The position numbers were made by a program, and so were the translations under genes. Positions 56,801 through 64,000 of a stretch of DNA of 64,000 bases are shown piece by piece. How positions within the stretch are numbered: position 1 is the first letter of the stretch; every line of letters begins with the position of its first letter. The notes under the pieces are model-generated. The model was not told where the DNA came from and did not search any database. It saw nothing but the letters and a program-made list of their open reading frames with translations. The stretch is from contig OW028575.1 of the NCBI GenBank assembly GCA_932294295.1, forward strand, positions 41,326,753 through 41,390,752, in the 5' to 3' direction. Source of the stretch: Alitta virens. Its lineage: Eukaryota; Annelida; Polychaeta; Phyllodocida; Nereididae.

Positions 56801-59800
56801 AAAAATGATGCAGCGTCGTACCGGACAAATGTTGAAGAACTATTTTGTTCGCCGCTAAGTTACAATTAACGACCTACCTCCACGGCGTATCGCTCAATGC
56901 ATTAATATTCATCAGACCCTCGTCTACGACGCGGTCTGCATTCAGCCTGACTGGTTTTGCTTTTCAAAGCTAAATGAGTATTGTGTTATATTTCAATAAA
57001 CACCTTTCTAGATATAATGAACACCATTCATTGTCAAATATAGCACATGTAAGATTGCATCTTGGAGACAATTTGTTGAAGCCAATCTTAATCTAGGGCG
57101 CCAACCTCTGCAACCAATAGGAGTGCAACATTCTGCTGTAGCGGCCCAGTGGAATTATATAATATTAATTTACAGTAATATCTGTTGCTACTCTACTCTA
57201 CTCTAACTCAACCAAAGATTCTTTTCTGCTCTGCTCTGCTCTGCTCTGCTCTACTCTACTCTACTCTACTCTACTCTACTCTACTCTACTCTACTCTACT
57301 CTACTCTACTCTACTCTACTCTACTCTACTCTACTCTACTCTACTCTACTTGCAAGGATACGGCATTTTCTGGCATATCTCTGGGCTGATGTAGTAAGGG
57401 GTGCCAATGGTGGTTTGCGCATGCGCATTTGTGCCTGTTAACATCCGGGCGATTCCGAAGTCACCCACTTTGATGATGTTTCTGCTTGTCAGGAAGATGT
57501 TTTTTGTCTTCAGATCTGTTAAATAACCAAATATATGACATACTGTAGCATAAATCTTCATTTACCGGTCTAATAAACTTTTTCACCGTCGTTTCAATTT
57601 AGTGCAATTGTTTTACCTCTGTGAAGAACGTTGAGCCCGTGGATGTGGCGAAGTGCATAGCAAATCTGGACGAACCAATCCAGAATCACCTAAAATCACA
57701 GAAGTTAACAACTACAGTTAGTTTCATAATATGGTCGAATATAGACAGCTGTAGTAACCTATTCCTGTCTGTAGCTATAACTGGCTACAGCCATCCGCTT
57801 CTGTCTACTCCTAGCTTATAGTCAGCTTACACCTACCTACCAAGTGAGAAAAATATTAACCTTGGTAAATGGAAATTTATCTATATATCATATATTTGAA
57901 TGTCCAGTAGACATGCATCTTTTCAACAAAGAATTAAAATTATTCTTTACTGCTAAACTTATACACCAAATGGTGCTTCATGTACTTTTAGATCCAGCTT
58001 TGAGGAGCCAGCTATAGCCAGACAGTTCCATTTAGTAGCATCGTGTAGCAGAAGTTGTCCAGCTTTGTCAAGGTTCAACTTGACGGGCTGTTTTTAATGG
58101 AACTAACTGGAGCTACAGTTGGGCTGTCTTGCTTGTTGAAAATGGTATAAAATTCCTTGATCTACCATCCAATTCATAAACCAATCTCTCATCAGAGCTA
58201 GTATATTGGTCTGATGCCTTGTTGAGTTTATGAACCCCTGCCAGACTAGCCATAGGCCAATGTATGATGAGATGATATGACTTGGAGGCCACAACATGCT
58301 GCACATTTATTTTGCAATTGCAGAATCATCACGTGAAATAGTGGGTGATACGGGCTGGGCGGTCTGCATTTCATACCACACGGAACGTCGTTCATGCAAT
58401 GCCCAAATAAGGAAGCTGAAGATGTGGCTATTGCCAAATGGTTGAAATTAATTGAGGAATAAAAGGAAAACCACACTCGGTCTATATCTATGCACTGACC
58501 TTGTATGATCCGTCAAAACAGATCAGGGACTTGTGTGGTTTTTTTATATTACCCTATAAGAAGGGTCTTATTATACCTGCTCCAGCACAGACAGTGCCAA
58601 TGAGAGTGCAAGGCCAAGATTTGCTGATTTTTTTTGTATCAATCATATCTAACTATGTATGTCGTTGGCTATCCATGGCTTTAGATGTCAGTGTATTCGT
58701 CATCAATTTTATGATTTACAAGTAAGGGACAGTTATACAGGCCAAACGTGAAGAAATAAAAATAGCAGAGAAAGTCAAGTTAAATAACTGTACCATAAGT
58801 ATGGAACTATTGCTGATGGATCATATTTTAGTTATTAAAAAACCATGAATATACACTGAACAATAGAAAGACTATAATTGCTACATTACATCATTGGTGA
58901 GGTAAGTCCACTTGGCCTTCTGTGTTTTTTGGTAGAGGTCGCCATCATCTGCATGCTCCATGACGATGTTGAGGGTGCTGCCATCTACAAAAGCCTCTCG
59001 GTAGCGAATAATGTTGACATGGCGACACCTGCCCAGAATTGCCACTTCGTTTAAGGCTTGTTCTCTCTCTGATGGCGAAAATCCTGAAAATAACAACCAG
59101 TTGAATTCGACCAAAGATGATCAGCCTTTCAACTATAAGTCAAAAGACCCGGAATGTGTGCAATTTCATAAGATCTTGGGTGCAATTTCAGCTCAAAGTT
59201 AGGGAAGTCCTGTAATTGCACAACTTGACAGTTTTTGTTGAATGTTACGTTGATATAAAGCTTAAATTATCTTTGTATCAAAATCTTCATTCCTCTTAAT
59301 AAGTGGAAGAAATAACATCATAAGCTGCATAGGAGACATTCAGGCTTACCAATTATGAATATGTGGTGGGTTTTGCTAATTACAGTTCGTTTCATTAAAA
59401 AAGAACGGTTGACAAGGCTACAAGGCTGTAGCGACCTATACCCTAAACAGGCTAAAGCCAGCTGCTTCTGTCCACTTCTATAGCTAATAGTCGGCTTACA
59501 TTTATCACCAGGAAAGTGTAAGCATTGGCAAATGTAAGAAATTAATGTAATACATGACCAAATGTGCCACGTGCGTTTTCCATGAGAAGGATAAACGCAT
59601 GGTTTTTAGCTAATTATAATAAGGAAAAACATGGCACATTTGGCCATGTATATCATAAATATGTACTTTTAGATCCAGTTTTGAGTAAGCAGCAATGACA
59701 GCTTTGACTAGGCTCAATTTGACGGGCCGTTTTTAATGAAACTAACTGTATGTCTAACTATAAAACAAACACATGACAGGAAGCTTGATGTGAAAAAAAG

Positions 59801-59930
59801 ACCTAAACTTACCTCTAGTTTCCACTTCTTTCACAACAACGATTTTCTTTGAACGAACATTTTTCGCCAGCCAAACCTTTCCAAAAGTCCCGCTGCCTAG
59901 TATTTCCAGTTTCTCGAAATTTGCAGACAT
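53535..59930 (-). CDS. NIMA-related serine/threonine kinase (NEK family), nine exons
   Basis: NEK kinases act in cilia, the cell cycle and the DNA damage response. Exons in transcript order are 59930-59813, 59083-58890, 57689-57617, 57515-57362, 56528-56391, 55919-55409, 54621-54481, 54140-53936 and 53803-53535. They join in frame to 600 residues (604 with the alternative donor at 57,350). The kinase domain begins at the N-terminus: glycine loop GSGTFGKV (12-19), Lys34 in VVVKEVE, HRD 127-129, DFG 147-149, and activation segment TTIGTPYYISPEIC leading to KSDMWALG. A Ser/Pro-rich linker follows. The C-terminus (FYKLEALRDFLEKSL to LLLQLIQLEAM) resembles the conserved tail of NEK1/3/4/5-type proteins as I recall it. 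Assignment to one NEK subtype is not possible here. It is convergent with ChAT, with no evident functional link. Confidence 0.9.
53936..54140 (-). CDS. NEK exon 8
   Basis: Acceptor GTACTTTCAG, donor TTTACAG|GTAAG. Encodes low-complexity linker with QRFSPRQTLYKEVLMKTPF and an acidic end. Confidence 0.85.
54243..54331. mobile_element. Foldback element, family C, copy 2
   Basis: The central inverted motif CATGTGAATCCAGG / CCTGGATTCACATG is perfect, and outer arms with CAGAGG/CCTCTG also pair. It lies in the NEK intron between exons 7 and 8. Confidence 0.75.
54481..54621 (-). CDS. NEK exon 7
   Basis: 47 codons in phase 0. Acceptor GTTATCACAG, donor GTCAAG|GTAGGC. Encodes DPESPDRPRALLGRTKSL and a basic KKQKRIIRS stretch. 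Confidence 0.87.
54966..55353. mobile_element. MITE family D with inverted repeats of about 46 bp
   Basis: The left arm ACTGTGTGTCGTCACCTCAC...CAGCGACCTAATTATG (54,966-55,012) and right arm (55,308-55,353) are inverted copies with about three mismatches. The 388-bp element has no ORF and fills most of the NEK intron between exons 6 and 7. The interior block with GGCTGGCTTATGG resembles, inverted, a segment near 50,755-50,790. Confidence 0.85.
55409..55919 (-). CDS. NEK exon 6
   Basis: 511 nt. Acceptor TTTGTTGCAG, donor AATGAG|GTAGGA. Encodes the end of the kinase domain (LLRADADARPSADQIL) and a Ser/Pro-rich linker with ASTPESDNAFSPPE and a short Gln run. Confidence 0.92.
56391..56528 (-). 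CDS. NEK exon 5
   Basis: Acceptor TTAACTGCTGAG, donor CCAAG|GTAGGT. Encodes YNHKSDMWALGCVLYELC, kinase subdomain IX onward. Confidence 0.92.
57187..57350. repeat. Pentanucleotide array (CTACT)n abutting NEK exon 4
   Basis: CTACT, CTGCT and CTACT units surround the insert CTCTAACTCAACCAAAGATT (57,201-57,220). On the - strand the array reads (AGTAG)n and begins directly at the downstream splice-donor candidate of NEK exon 4. Confidence 0.93.
57362..57515 (-). CDS. NEK exon 4 (activation segment)
   Basis: Acceptor TTATTTAACAG. Encodes DLKTKNIFL, GDFGIAR and TTIGTPYYISPEIC. The donor ATGCC|GTATCC at 57,361 gives MPYNHKSD, matching the NEK consensus. A second donor CAA|GTAGAG at 57,349 is in the same frame and would add four residues. 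Confidence 0.88.
57617..57689 (-). CDS. NEK exon 3
   Basis: 73 nt. Acceptor GTGATTTTAG, donor CAGAG|GTAAAA. Encodes DWFVQICYALRHIHGLNVLH, the helix before the catalytic loop. Confidence 0.92.
57715..58109 (-). mobile_element. MITE family A, copy 5 (long subfamily)
   Basis: A 395-bp element in the NEK intron between exons 2 and 3. The left end CAGTTAGTTTCAT and right end TTAATGGAACTAACTG are inverted. Co-linear with copies 1 and 2 on the opposite strand. Confidence 0.9.
58890..59083 (-). CDS. NEK exon 2
   Basis: Acceptor TTGTTATTTTCAG, donor AATGAT|GTAATG. Encodes FSPSEREQALNEVAILGRC (with the alpha-C Glu) and MEHADDGDLYQK. The donor is weak but is the one that joins exon 3 in frame. Confidence 0.87.
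59383..59748 (-). mobile_element. MITE family A, copy 6 (short subfamily, interrupted)
   Basis: Ends CAGTTCGTTTCATTAAA and TTAATGAAACTAACTG, with TA on both flanks. Without the nested element at 59,553-59,648 and one TA, it is about 268 bp, the size of short copies 3 and 4. It lies in NEK intron 1. Confidence 0.9.
59553..59648. mobile_element. Palindromic MITE family B, copy 2 (nested)
   Basis: CATGACCAAATGTGCCACGT ... GCACATTTGGCCATG, with TA on each side (59,551-59,552 and 59,649-59,650). It interrupts family A copy 6 at a point that is continuous in copies 3 and 4. The right arm is partly deleted compared with copy 1. Confidence 0.9.
59813..59930 (-). CDS. NEK exon 1 (start codon)
   Basis: ATG at 59,930-59,928; donor CTAGAG|GTAAGT. 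Encodes FEKLEILGSGTFGKVWLA and VVVKEVE, with the start only about 10 residues before the glycine loop, as usual for NEKs. Confidence 0.93.
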
Positions 59931-61305
59931 TTTAAATTCAAGTTTAGGATAAAAATATAGAAATTGTGGTAATCAGGCCAGTTTGACATCAAATGAAGAC
60001 AGAGAGAGAGTAGAACGTCGAAAACTGTCAGCAACACTGAGAGGTTTTGTTTGAGGTGACAAAACGTTACATTATGGTTTTAGCAGGGAAAACTGAAACT
60101 GTGAACAACTTCTTGGTGTTTGGGAATTGTTTCTCTTGATATTTCACCTGAAATGCTGTCAAACACTGCTGCAGCAAACTGTAGATAGTTTTTTTTCTTC
60201 TGCAGGTCTGTTTTTTTTTTTACTTACAAGTCCTGATCAGAGTTTTAAAAAACTGTATATTCTGTGAAGGTCCATCAATTAAAACATTTTCATAGTTGAA
60301 TAAGGAGCTCAACTTATCAACCATCGATTTTTCATTGTATTATATTGATTAGCACTCATAATTATAAATCCATAGGAGGTCAAAAGGAGTGGTACTGCAT
60401 CTGTTGATCTCCGTTATTAGATTTATTATCTTTTGAAGGACAGGTTAAAAAGAGTGACAGAGTGACAGAGTGACAGACTTATAGCTCGAATGTCTCTGTA
60501 CCAAGACAGACAGAAAGATGGACAGACGGATTGACCACAAGAGCATGATATATTGCTGCAATTCATTAAAATAAAAACACACTTCTCTGTCATATTTCTA
60601 TTGAGTCATGATCACATATACAGAAAAAAATCGCACGTAAAAAGAAAAGTGCAGACTCAATGTCTGATAAATTGTTTTGTTTGATAATATGGCGAGTACA
60701 CCAACCTTCAAAAATCTAAGACCACTTTAGCATGTACATACACAGTGGTCAAAGTGGTCTTTTATTTTTGGAGGGAGGTGTATAATGTACGATATATTTC
60801 TGAAAACCATATGCGCACTTCATAATAATTTAAAAATGCGTCTGGTGGAAATAAATCATTCAGATATCACATGATTAATGATGTACTATTAATCTCCACA
60901 GCAAACAAAACATTACAGTAAGTGTGACTATTTGGAACAAAGAAATGTAAAACAAATGTACCCAAAACGTTTCTCTTAAATTAAAGATGATACATTTGAA
61001 CTGAACTGAACTAAACTGATAAAAGGGTGATTCTGAAAACTGCCAAGACAGAAAGATCTTTATTAAACGTGAGAACTCCTTTCCAAAACAAAAGAAATGG
61101 ATGTCCTCATGTCTTTAATAGATATGTATTTGGTCTTTTTTTTCTTCTCCTGTATACAAAACATGAAGCAGCCGAAAATGGGCCGAAAAGTTAGCAAAAA
61201 GTCAAACTATAGCTTTCTAAGAGAAAATGAACTGTCTTGGTATAAATTTACTTACCATTTCCCATGGAGTTCTCATACTTTGGAAAGACATATATGCTTT
61301 CAGTT
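59931..61305. other. Intergenic sequence, NEK upstream region
   Basis: No exon recognised. It should contain the NEK promoter, but no clear core motif stands out. It holds the hairpin at 60,697-60,782 and a short AGAGTGACAG run near 60,455-60,477. Confidence 0.4.
60697..60782. mobile_element. Short hairpin (foldback) element
   Basis: TACACCAACCTTCAAAAATC then TAAGACCACTTT pairs with AAAGTGGTCTTTTATTTTTGG then AGGGAGGTGTA across a short loop. Arms are about 33 bp with a few mismatches, and the ends carry TA. A minimal MITE is likely. Confidence 0.6.
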
Positions 61306-61396
61306 ACACCCAATTTCATAGACTTTGAAACTAAACTCCATAGAATGTCATGTGAATCCAGGACTCCTATTGGCGGGAGGACTGCGGGAGTCTAGG
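61306..61396. mobile_element. Foldback element, family C, copy 3 (one arm)
   Basis: CCAATTTCATAGACTTTGAAACTAAACTCC then TCATGTGAATCCAGGACTCC matches the left arm and centre of copy 1. The right arm is largely absent. Confidence 0.7.
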
Positions 61397-61538
61397 ATTG
61401 ACTTCGTGCTAACATAAAGGAATTTTTAATTAACTATTGCGTTAAAGTACATAAAACAGCAGAAAAATTATTTTCGGACGTTTCGGACACCTTTCGTACA
61501 TTTAGGGAATCGGACTTTATGGGTTTGGACGTTTCGGA

Positions 61539-61790
61539 TAGATAGATAGATAGATAGATATGGAAAGTGCAGCCATCTAAGGCAATTTCTTGCCGCTATC
61601 GAGGGTTGATAGATTAGGTGAGAGCGAGAGGAGGAGTCCACCTATTGCCTCAGCATAGACACTGAATACAATTAAGGGACAGCCAATTTAACGTCTCACC
61701 CGAACGACATCCAACTGGGATGTTGCTCGTGAAGGGTTTCTCTGCCTTCCCCAGCTCGCCTCAATTCTAAAAAAAATCCTTCTTGGGAGG
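61539..61790. repeat. (GATA)n-associated interspersed repeat, copy 2
   Basis: AGATAGATAGATAGATATGG then AAAGTGCAGCC, CTAAGGCAAT, GAGGGTTGAT, GGTGAGAGCGAG and a longer 3' part with GTTGCTCGTGAAGG. It matches 18,541-18,720 in order, and blocks of 7,903-8,011. Confidence 0.62.
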
Positions 61791-61860
61791 CCATGTGTGT
61801 TTAATTAAAAATCAATGCTTTACAATATATAATTTACTGTAACTTCTTTTTCACTTATAA

Positions 61861-62940
61861 TTACAAACTTTGTTGGAGTAAATGTTCTGAACCAAGCAAC
61901 TGTTCCTTATTTGTCACCAGTTTGTAACCAAGATTGTCCATGACTGCAGCACATGGTTTCTGGACACTTAGAACATCACCCAGGCTCATTTTCTTTCTCC
62001 ATGCTGAAATGACTGAGGTGCTGTTCCTCATGGTGGTGAAATGATAAACGTGGAAGTTATCCACAGGACTGTCTTTTGTTGTTGATTTCTTGATCCAGTC
62101 AATGACCTCGCCACGGATTGGAACTTCTATGAAATTGTACAGCACTTTGGCGCCCTCTGTTGGATATAGAGCTAAATCCTCATACCTGATAAGCTGGTAG
62201 TTCTTAAGGGCTGTTGGATTACTCGATTTGAGTTGATTAACGTATTCAAGATCACTTGCCAATTCTTCGCAGTATTCCTGTGCATCCGTTTCTTTGTAGC
62301 GATTGTACTTGAGGGGAATTTGCTTTCTCGAGTTTATCAACCCTCTGGGGTCTCTGACAAGGTGAACCACCTTGACCCCATCAACTAGAAGGTCATACAA
62401 ATACCTCAGAGATGTCACTCTGATCGTTTTTACAGCTCTGTGCATGTGTCCTGTGCAGAGTTCCTCTAGAACTTCAATGTCCATGTTTATACAATGCTTT
62501 TCTAATTCTGGGTTTTTGTAAAGATCATAGCAGAATATCCTGTACCTCCAGTAGTGGATTAAGTAGTCCTTCATTTTGTGGGGACTTCTCCAAGCCCTTT
62601 GGAGTAGTGGCTCAAAGGAACAATTGAAAACTTGATTAAGGTACTTGACCGACTCCTTAGCCACAACTGTTGGGCCTTCAGTTTCAAGGAACTTCAAAGG
62701 CTCGAAAACGTAGAAAATATTTGGATGCTGAGCGAACAGTTCACTGACAAACGAAGAACCAGATCGGTATCTTGTGTAAATCAAAACTCTTTGTTCCTTG
62801 AATTCATGTCCTGGGTTGTTATCGACATGCAGCTTCTTGAACTGCACAGAAAACGTTTCATTCAACCAGAGTTCCAAGATTAAATACAAGGATGCCAAAA
62901 ATGCCAGTAAAATCCAACATGAGCCATTTACTGATGTCAT
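61861..62940 (-). CDS. Golgi carbohydrate sulfotransferase (CHST1/3-like family)
   Basis: The enzyme transfers sulfate from PAPS to a sugar of glycans or proteoglycans in the Golgi lumen. Starting at ATG 62,940 the protein has 359 residues and type II membrane topology: a short cytosolic end, then one hydrophobic anchor (SCWILLAFLASLYLILELW). The 5'-phosphosulfate loop appears as YTRYRSGSSFVSELF and the 3'-phosphate site as VHLVRDPRGLINSRKQ, with RYEDLALYP further on, all typical of the GlcNAc/Gal 6-O-sulfotransferase group. The frame stays open upstream to a Met at 63,045, but TACTTGTGCAG just before 62,940 looks like a splice acceptor and the extra residues are unlike a cytosolic tail, so 62,940 is preferred. 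The coding part is one exon. The exact acceptor sugar cannot be told. Confidence 0.9.
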   Translation of the reverse strand: MTSVNGSCWILLAFLASLYLILELWLNETFSVQFKKLHVDNNPGHEFKEQRVLIYTRYRSGSSFVSELFAQHPNIFYVFEPLKFLETEGPTVVAKESVKYLNQVFNCSFEPLLQRAWRSPHKMKDYLIHYWRYRIFCYDLYKNPELEKHCINMDIEVLEELCTGHMHRAVKTIRVTSLRYLYDLLVDGVKVVHLVRDPRGLINSRKQIPLKYNRYKETDAQEYCEELASDLEYVNQLKSSNPTALKNYQLIRYEDLALYPTEGAKVLYNFIEVPIRGEVIDWIKKSTTKDSPVDNFHVYHFTTMRNSTSVISAWRKKMSLGDVLSVQKPCAAVMDNLGYKLVTNKEQLLGSEHLLQQSL

Positions 62941-63045
62941 GACTGCACAAGTATTACACACACATGTATATAACAGGTAAATATCGATTGAATAATTCAT
63001 GAAATGGACATTAAACATGTTTATACTCCAGAAGAACATTTGCAA

Positions 63046-64000
63046 AAGCTGTTTCGTTTGATAAGCTCACTTACATTGATTCTCAAATTTTCTTCGATAT
63101 TCAACAGACAGCTGTCAGCTTGAAATGAAAATTGAAAGATATCTCCAAGTTGTAAAATATGAAATTGAATAGATGTATATAGTGGGCTTTGAATTGAAAA
63201 ACAAAAAACGTTGACTACAGCATGTTAAGTATAATTAATGTTGAACAATTATTAATGTGAGAGTAAATATGATATCAAAGGCTTCATTATTTTTGCACTA
63301 GGCCATAGTGGTGGTCCCTGCATTAAAAGATAATTTTAAATAGCTCGCAAAGATGAATGATAATATAGTAAACGGTTTCTTGTACCTATACGCATGATCA
63401 GTTTCATGACCTTCATCAAAAGTAGATTTTAGATCACGTGCACAAATACATTTTTTAAAAAGTGATAAATAACTAACGCTGTCTAAAAAAAAAAAAACTA
63501 AAACAGTTAAAACAAAATATTTGAATCCAAGACTCTGGAACAATAAGCAGTATATTCTTAAACTTTATATTTTGAATCATCTTGTTATAAACTTTTATAC
63601 ACGCGATGTAAATAACAATAAATAGGTATTGCATGTGTACACTATTTGTTGCTCTATATGTCAAGGTCTTCTAAGTTATTTTAATTTTAATATCTTACAT
63701 ACAAAAGAAAGCATATCTTCTCTTTTGGACAACAAAATTTAATCACCAAATGATTGTACATCCACTTTTAACATCACACAATGGAGAATATGCCAAGAAT
63801 GCAGATGTTTTTCTCAGATAGAGTACATGTTTGTTATCGTGGAATTCTATCGCTTATATTCTATTTTTAGTCAATTCTCACTAATATAAACAATTCGATC
63901 ACAAGGAATCATGATCATTGTGTAAAGTAATGCATTATCTGTTTTGGAGAGTGATAAGGTTCTAAAAATAGAAGAGGAGCCACTTAAGGAGCTATATTTG
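63046..64000. other. Sequence upstream of the sulfotransferase
   Basis: AT-rich with no coding exon recognised. It should hold the 5' UTR intron and possibly the promoter of the sulfotransferase, but no signal is clear enough to mark. Confidence 0.4.

Noticed and set aside
57416..57427. NRF1 palindrome TGCGCATGCGCA in NEK exon 4
   Set aside because: It lies within conserved coding sequence mid-gene and is better explained by the Asn-Ala-His-Ala-Gln codons than by a promoter.
62941..63045. 35-residue N-terminal extension of the sulfotransferase
   Set aside because: The residues are not typical of a cytosolic tail, and a splice-acceptor-like TACTTGTGCAG lies directly before the downstream ATG.
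1..64000. CRISPR array, operon, bacterial insertion sequence or prophage
   Set aside because: Tandem repeats here are eukaryotic micro- and minisatellites without spacer structure. Genes are intron-containing animal genes.

Overview
This is a window of an animal nuclear genome: AT-rich, intron-rich, with GT-AG introns, tRNA-derived SINEs, MITEs and many tetra- and pentanucleotide microsatellites. Gene structure and repeat content suggest an invertebrate bilaterian, plausibly a lophotrochozoan such as a mollusc. That placement is inference, because no species-diagnostic sequence was recognised.

The core of the window is a complete cholinergic gene locus on the + strand. A short putative 5' non-coding leader (about 8,400-8,610) is followed by an intron of about 12 kb. 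Inside that intron lies the intronless gene for the vesicular acetylcholine transporter (VAChT, 13,564-15,384). Choline acetyltransferase (ChAT) follows as 14 coding exons from 20,579 to 50,025. The exon phases join without a break to give a 680-residue enzyme with the catalytic His in a YEHSPSEG motif. ChAT makes acetylcholine and VAChT loads it into synaptic vesicles. Nesting one gene in the first intron of the other is the arrangement known from nematodes to mammals and allows shared transcription.

Downstream on the - strand are a nine-exon NIMA-related (NEK) protein kinase (59,930 down to 53,535, about 600 residues), convergent with ChAT, and a single-coding-exon Golgi carbohydrate sulfotransferase (62,940 down to 61,861). 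No protein-coding gene was recognised in 1-8,387 or in the roughly 21-kb ChAT intron at 20,690-41,820.

The rest is largely repeats, several resolved here from the sequence alone: (1) three copies of a tRNA-like SINE, each with its own 13-15 bp target-site duplication; (2) six copies of a TA-flanked MITE (family A) in a long and a short subfamily; (3) a palindromic MITE (family B), one copy nested inside a family A copy; (4) a 388-bp MITE with arms of about 46 bp in a NEK intron (family D); (5) foldback elements (family C and a short hairpin); (6) retroposon tails ending in pentanucleotide arrays. One pentanucleotide array abuts a NEK exon and supplies a second in-frame splice donor inside the kinase domain. 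I found no evidence of an entirely new gene system. The most notable items are the compact cholinergic locus, the nested MITEs and the microsatellite-borne splice donor.
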